From an uncultured Collinsella sp. (GTDB taxonomy: Bacteria; Actinomycetota; Coriobacteriia; Coriobacteriales; Coriobacteriaceae): 8,228 nt of DNA. A model generated the notes under the pieces. It searched no databases. It was not told where the DNA came from and saw only the letters and a list, made by a program, of their open reading frames with translations. The DNA is taken from contig CAADVE010000224.1 of assembly GCA_900752425.1 (NCBI GenBank), forward strand, positions 1 to 8,228, read 5' to 3'. Of this stretch, positions 6,030 through 8,228 are shown in pieces (within the stretch, counting starts at the first letter, position 1; every line of letters starts with the position of its first letter). A program made the position numbers and the translations under genes.

Positions 6030-6037
6030 GGAAATGC

Positions 6038-7453
6038 ATGGGGAGCAAATCTCAGCAACAAGTTCAAGTAACGCCATCGGCTACTGCGGCGATTCTCGTC
6101 GTTATGTATATTGCGGCCTTTGTTGCCGCGTTTAACGAGAACATCATTAACGTGGCGTTGCACGACATTATGGCGGCCTTTTCGGTGAGTGCCACCACGG
6201 CGCAGTGGCTCGTCTCGGGCTACATGATTGTGACGTCGATCTTTACGGCCATCATGGCCTTCCTGTCCGGCCGTTTCTCGACGCGCAAGCTGTTGTTTTT
6301 CGCATGCGGATGTATGGTCGCCGGCGAAGTCCTGTGTCTGATCGCTCCGTCGTTTAGCGTTTTGCTGCCAAGTCGTATTTTACAGGCTGCGGGATCGGGC
6401 ATCTTGTTTCCGCTCATGATGAACGTGGTGCTGTCTTGCGCCCCGCGCGAGAAGCTCGGTCTGTATCTGAGCCTGGGTGGTGCCTGCATTACGCTAGGGC
6501 CGGCGTTTGGACCTGTGATCAGCGGTCTTATGTGCACGTTGTTTGGCTGGAGGGCGGTGTTCGTAGTGCCGCTGGTGGCCGGCATTGTGGTCGCTGCGGC
6601 GGGCGTAAAGCTTGTTCAGAATGTCGGAGAGCGCTCGAACACCACGCTTGATATTCTGTCGGTTGTTTTGCTCGCCGCCGGCATTACGGCATTTGTGTAT
6701 TCCGTAGGCGAGTTCTCGACCAATCTGATTGCCGGCATCGTGACGCTTATCGCCGCCATTGTGCTGCTCGGCCTGTTTGCGGCCCGCCAGCTCAAACTCG
6801 AGCATCCGGTGCTTAACGTGCGTCCCATGGCGAGCGTTCGTTTTTGGCCTGCGTGCCTGCTTGTGGTGGTGTCGATGATGACGACGTTCTCGATGAGCGT
6901 TTTGTTGCCGCTCTATTTTGAGGGCGCATACGGCATGACCGCACTTGTTGCGGGCTTGCTCATTTTGCCGGCGATTGCCTGTAACGCCGTGACCTCGATT
7001 GTGGGCGGACGCGTGATGGACGCCCGTGGCGCATGGCCGCTGCTGCCGGTCGGCTTTGCCCTGATTGCCGTGGGGCAGACTGCCATCTCGATGACGGCGG
7101 CGAGTATGAACATCGGCGTCGTTGTGGCGCTGACCGTTGTGGTGTATGCCGGAGTCGGTTTGGTGCTGAGCCCCTCGCAAACGGCCGGATTGGAGACGCT
7201 GCCTGCCGCTGAACATCCTCACGGAACGGCATTGCTTAACACGTGGAACATGATTGCCGCATCGTTTGGCCCGTCCCTGTTTATCGGCCTGCTCTCGAGT
7301 TCTGCAGCGACTGCCGGCGCGGCTGGCGCTGCGACCGACGTTGCCCAGGCGATTGGATTTGCAACTGCCGTGCGCGTGGCGGCCGTGATTGCCGTGGTCG
7401 GGTTCGTGGCGTCGCTGGTGTACGCTCGTCGCGAGTCGCACATGTCGCATTAA
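6038..7453 (+). CDS. MFS efflux transporter, DHA2 (14-TM) drug:H+ antiporter type (471 aa)
   Basis: This is an integral membrane transporter that probably exports drugs or other toxic compounds using the proton gradient. About 14 hydrophobic segments can be counted between residues 16 and 462, the DHA2 layout. Landmarks are FNENIINVALHDIMAAF (32-48, counterpart of the DHA2 TM1 motif D-x-T-I-V-N-V-A-L), AQWLVSGYMI (55-64), loop motif A reduced to FLSGRFSTRKL (75-85), SRILQAAGSGILFPLMM (112-128), and motif C in TM5, GGACITLGPAFGPVISG (147-163), which is diagnostic of antiporters. The start at 6038 has GAGGAAGGA at 6024-6032; the frame is open further upstream (an ATG at 5927) but without a ribosome site or similarity. 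Divergent from the deformylase-LysR pair, whose regulator may control it. Its substrate is not readable. No intrinsic terminator with a T-run follows. Confidence 0.9.
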   Translation: MGSKSQQQVQVTPSATAAILVVMYIAAFVAAFNENIINVALHDIMAAFSVSATTAQWLVSGYMIVTSIFTAIMAFLSGRFSTRKLLFFACGCMVAGEVLCLIAPSFSVLLPSRILQAAGSGILFPLMMNVVLSCAPREKLGLYLSLGGACITLGPAFGPVISGLMCTLFGWRAVFVVPLVAGIVVAAAGVKLVQNVGERSNTTLDILSVVLLAAGITAFVYSVGEFSTNLIAGIVTLIAAIVLLGLFAARQLKLEHPVLNVRPMASVRFWPACLLVVVSMMTTFSMSVLLPLYFEGAYGMTALVAGLLILPAIACNAVTSIVGGRVMDARGAWPLLPVGFALIAVGQTAISMTAASMNIGVVVALTVVVYAGVGLVLSPSQTAGLETLPAAEHPHGTALLNTWNMIAASFGPSLFIGLLSSSAATAGAAGAATDVAQAIGFATAVRVAAVIAVVGFVASLVYARRESHMSH

Positions 7454-7605
7454 TGTGTGCACATAGATTCTGCAGCTAGATTAGATGACGACACCATAAA
7501 CTAATGGACGTTTTGCCGAGAGGCATGAATGTTTAAAGCGCAAAGAGTGCGCGACGGGCCCCGCGAATGGGGCGATGATGCCCGAGAGGGCCAAGAAGGA
7601 GTCTC
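7454..7605 (+). promoter_or_regulatory. Intergenic leader of the MarR-like gene
   Basis: The first part is AT-richer and holds a TGTGCACA palindrome (7456-7463) and two TAGATT copies (7464-7469, 7477-7482). TAAACT at 7497-7502 could be a -10 box, but no -35 partner is clear. The second half carries four small hairpins, listed separately. AAGGAG at 7596-7601 is the ribosome site, 4 nt before the ATG at 7606. Confidence 0.4.
7514..7591 (+). repeat. Four tandem small hairpins, two with the same CCGAGAGG core
   Basis: In order: TGCC-GAGA-GGCA (7514-7525); GCGC-AAAGAGT-GCGC (7538-7552); GCCCC-GCGAAT-GGGGC (7558-7573); GCCC-GAGA-GGGC (7580-7591). The first and last share the identical 8-base core CCGAGAGG and would close as GNRA-type (GAGA) tetraloops. 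The last ends 4 nt before the Shine-Dalgarno sequence. The pattern favours a structured 5' UTR. Confidence 0.5.
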
Positions 7606-8228
7606 ATGTCCGAGAACGAAGAGATCATGAACGAGACCGAGAACGAGACCATGGCTGCCGAGGTTGAGGCAGTCGAGACCGTGGAGACCGAAGCTGCCGA
7701 GGTTGAGGCTGCTGACGAGGTTTCCGACGAGGAGGAGGCCGAGGTTGTCGAGGCCGCCGTTGATTACGATGACGAAGAGCTGATGGACAAGATGCAGAAG
7801 GCCGCCCGCCTGCTGCGTAGCCGTCGCTTTGCTATTTCCAAGGAGGAGGAGGCCAAGGCCGAGCGCATGGCGAACATCGAGCGCGCCATCAAGCTTCTTG
7901 ACCTCAAGCCCAGGATGGAGCAGAAGGAAATGTCCGACCTGCTGGGCATGCGCCTTCGTGAGCTCGATGGCCTGATGGCCGAGGCCGAGGCTGCCGATCT
8001 GGTCGGCCGCATCGACGACGCCGAGGGCGATATGCGCAAGATCGTCGTCTTCGCTGCCGAGGATGCCGCTGAGGGCCTGGTCGAGCTTGCCAACAAGAAG
8101 GAGAAGCTCCTGCCCGAGCTTTCTTACGAGGAGGCCACCGAGCTGATGGCCGCTCTCGATAAGGTCATTGCTCCGCTCGTCGCCATGGGCCTGGACGAGG
8201 ACCGCGGTCCTCGCGGCGGCCGTGGCGA
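7606..8228 (+). CDS. Acidic-tailed MarR-like winged-helix protein (partial, 3' end outside window)
   Basis: 207 residues are visible and the frame stays open at the window end. Residues 1-60 are an acidic, low-complexity tail dominated by Glu, Asp, Ala and Val. Residues about 60-195 resemble a MarR fold: a helical part (DEELMDKMQKAARLLRSRRF), a helix-turn-helix (MEQKEMSDLLGMRLRELDGL, 104-123), EAEAADLV, a wing with the DDAEGDMRKIVVF pattern (137-149; family DPEDRRAVLVSLT), and a closing helix LSYEEATELMAALDKVIAPL (172-191; family LSxEExxxLxxLLxKL). The visible end, DRGPRGGRG, suggests the start of a Gly/Arg-rich tail, common in nucleic-acid-binding proteins. Start chosen at 7606 with AAGGAG upstream. 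MarR-like fold is inferred from pattern similarity; whether it binds DNA or RNA is open. Confidence 0.65.
   Translation, partial: MSENEEIMNETENETMAAEVEAVETVETEAAEVEAADEVSDEEEAEVVEAAVDYDDEELMDKMQKAARLLRSRRFAISKEEEAKAERMANIERAIKLLDLKPRMEQKEMSDLLGMRLRELDGLMAEAEAADLVGRIDDAEGDMRKIVVFAAEDAAEGLVELANKKEKLLPELSYEEATELMAALDKVIAPLVAMGLDEDRGPRGGRG
7654..7709 (+). repeat. 17-bp in-frame direct repeat in the acidic tail
   Basis: GCTGCCGAGGTTGAGGC occurs at 7654-7670 and again at 7693-7709, offset by 39 bp (13 codons), encoding AAEVEA twice. Just upstream AACGAGACC is also repeated (7630-7638, 7642-7650). This looks like tandem duplication or slippage within the coding sequence. Confidence 0.8.

Noticed and set aside
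5627..6037. N-terminal extension of the MFS frame
   Set aside because: The extension is antisense to the deformylase gene and lacks membrane-protein character; the SD at 6024-6032 supports the start at 6038.
6006..6070. Possible leader peptide MRLSFQEEGNAWGANLSNKFK overlapping the MFS start
   Set aside because: Its ATG lies inside the stem-loop, no well-spaced SD precedes it, and it overlaps the real start out of frame. It stays a remote option for attenuation.
6494..7462. Long open frame on the minus strand (322 codons)
   Set aside because: It mirrors the MFS gene; the product is a His/Arg-rich string with no recognisable domain.
7456..7463. Palindrome TGTGCACA after the MFS stop
   Set aside because: Too short for a terminator stem and not followed by a T-run; an operator role cannot be argued from one copy.
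1..8228. CRISPR array, tRNA/rRNA, insertion sequence or phage genes
   Set aside because: No regularly spaced repeats, no cloverleaf or rRNA segments and no transposase, integrase or terminal inverted repeats were seen.

Overview
The window looks like an ordinary chromosomal segment of a high-GC actinobacterium. I infer a gut Coriobacteriia, most likely Collinsella-like. The reasons are the strong AAGGAG-type ribosome binding sites, GC-rich codon choice, a PTS-based sugar economy and a coriobacterial-looking acidic MarR-like protein at the right edge. The assignment rests on familiarity, not on a search.

Left block (1-4338, plus strand). The 3' end of an amidohydrolase-2 family gene is followed closely by two tandem genes for short proteins of the neutral/alkaline ceramidase N-terminal-domain family (415 and 372 aa, no visible signal peptide). 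After a 193-nt leader comes a PTS EIIBC permease of the glucose/sucrose/beta-glucoside family, with no EIIA domain. A strong 13-bp-stem terminator closes the block. Three hydrolase-fold proteins beside one PTS permease suggest a catabolic unit that imports and phosphorylates a sugar-containing compound and then cleaves an amide or related bond in the cytosol. The substrate is unknown. The two ceramidase-like proteins differ at family active-site positions, so they may form an active/non-canonical pair.

Middle block (4462-5832, minus strand). A short (136 aa) peptide deformylase-like gene is followed 36 bp later by a LysR-type regulator; they probably form one operon that converges on the PTS gene.

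Right block (5833-8228, plus strand). Divergent from the deformylase is a 14-TM DHA2-type MFS efflux transporter. Its roughly 120-nt leader can form three back-to-back stem-loops, and the last one pairs the Shine-Dalgarno sequence with an upstream anti-SD. After a 152-bp gap with four small hairpins, two of which have identical GAGA tetraloop cores, comes a partial gene for a very acidic, MarR-like winged-helix protein that runs off the window as a Gly/Arg-rich tail begins.

No tRNA, rRNA, CRISPR array, insertion sequence or phage gene was seen. The most unusual items are the ceramidase-like pair with its PTS permease, the SD-sequestering leader of the efflux gene, and the hairpin-rich leader of the MarR-like gene.
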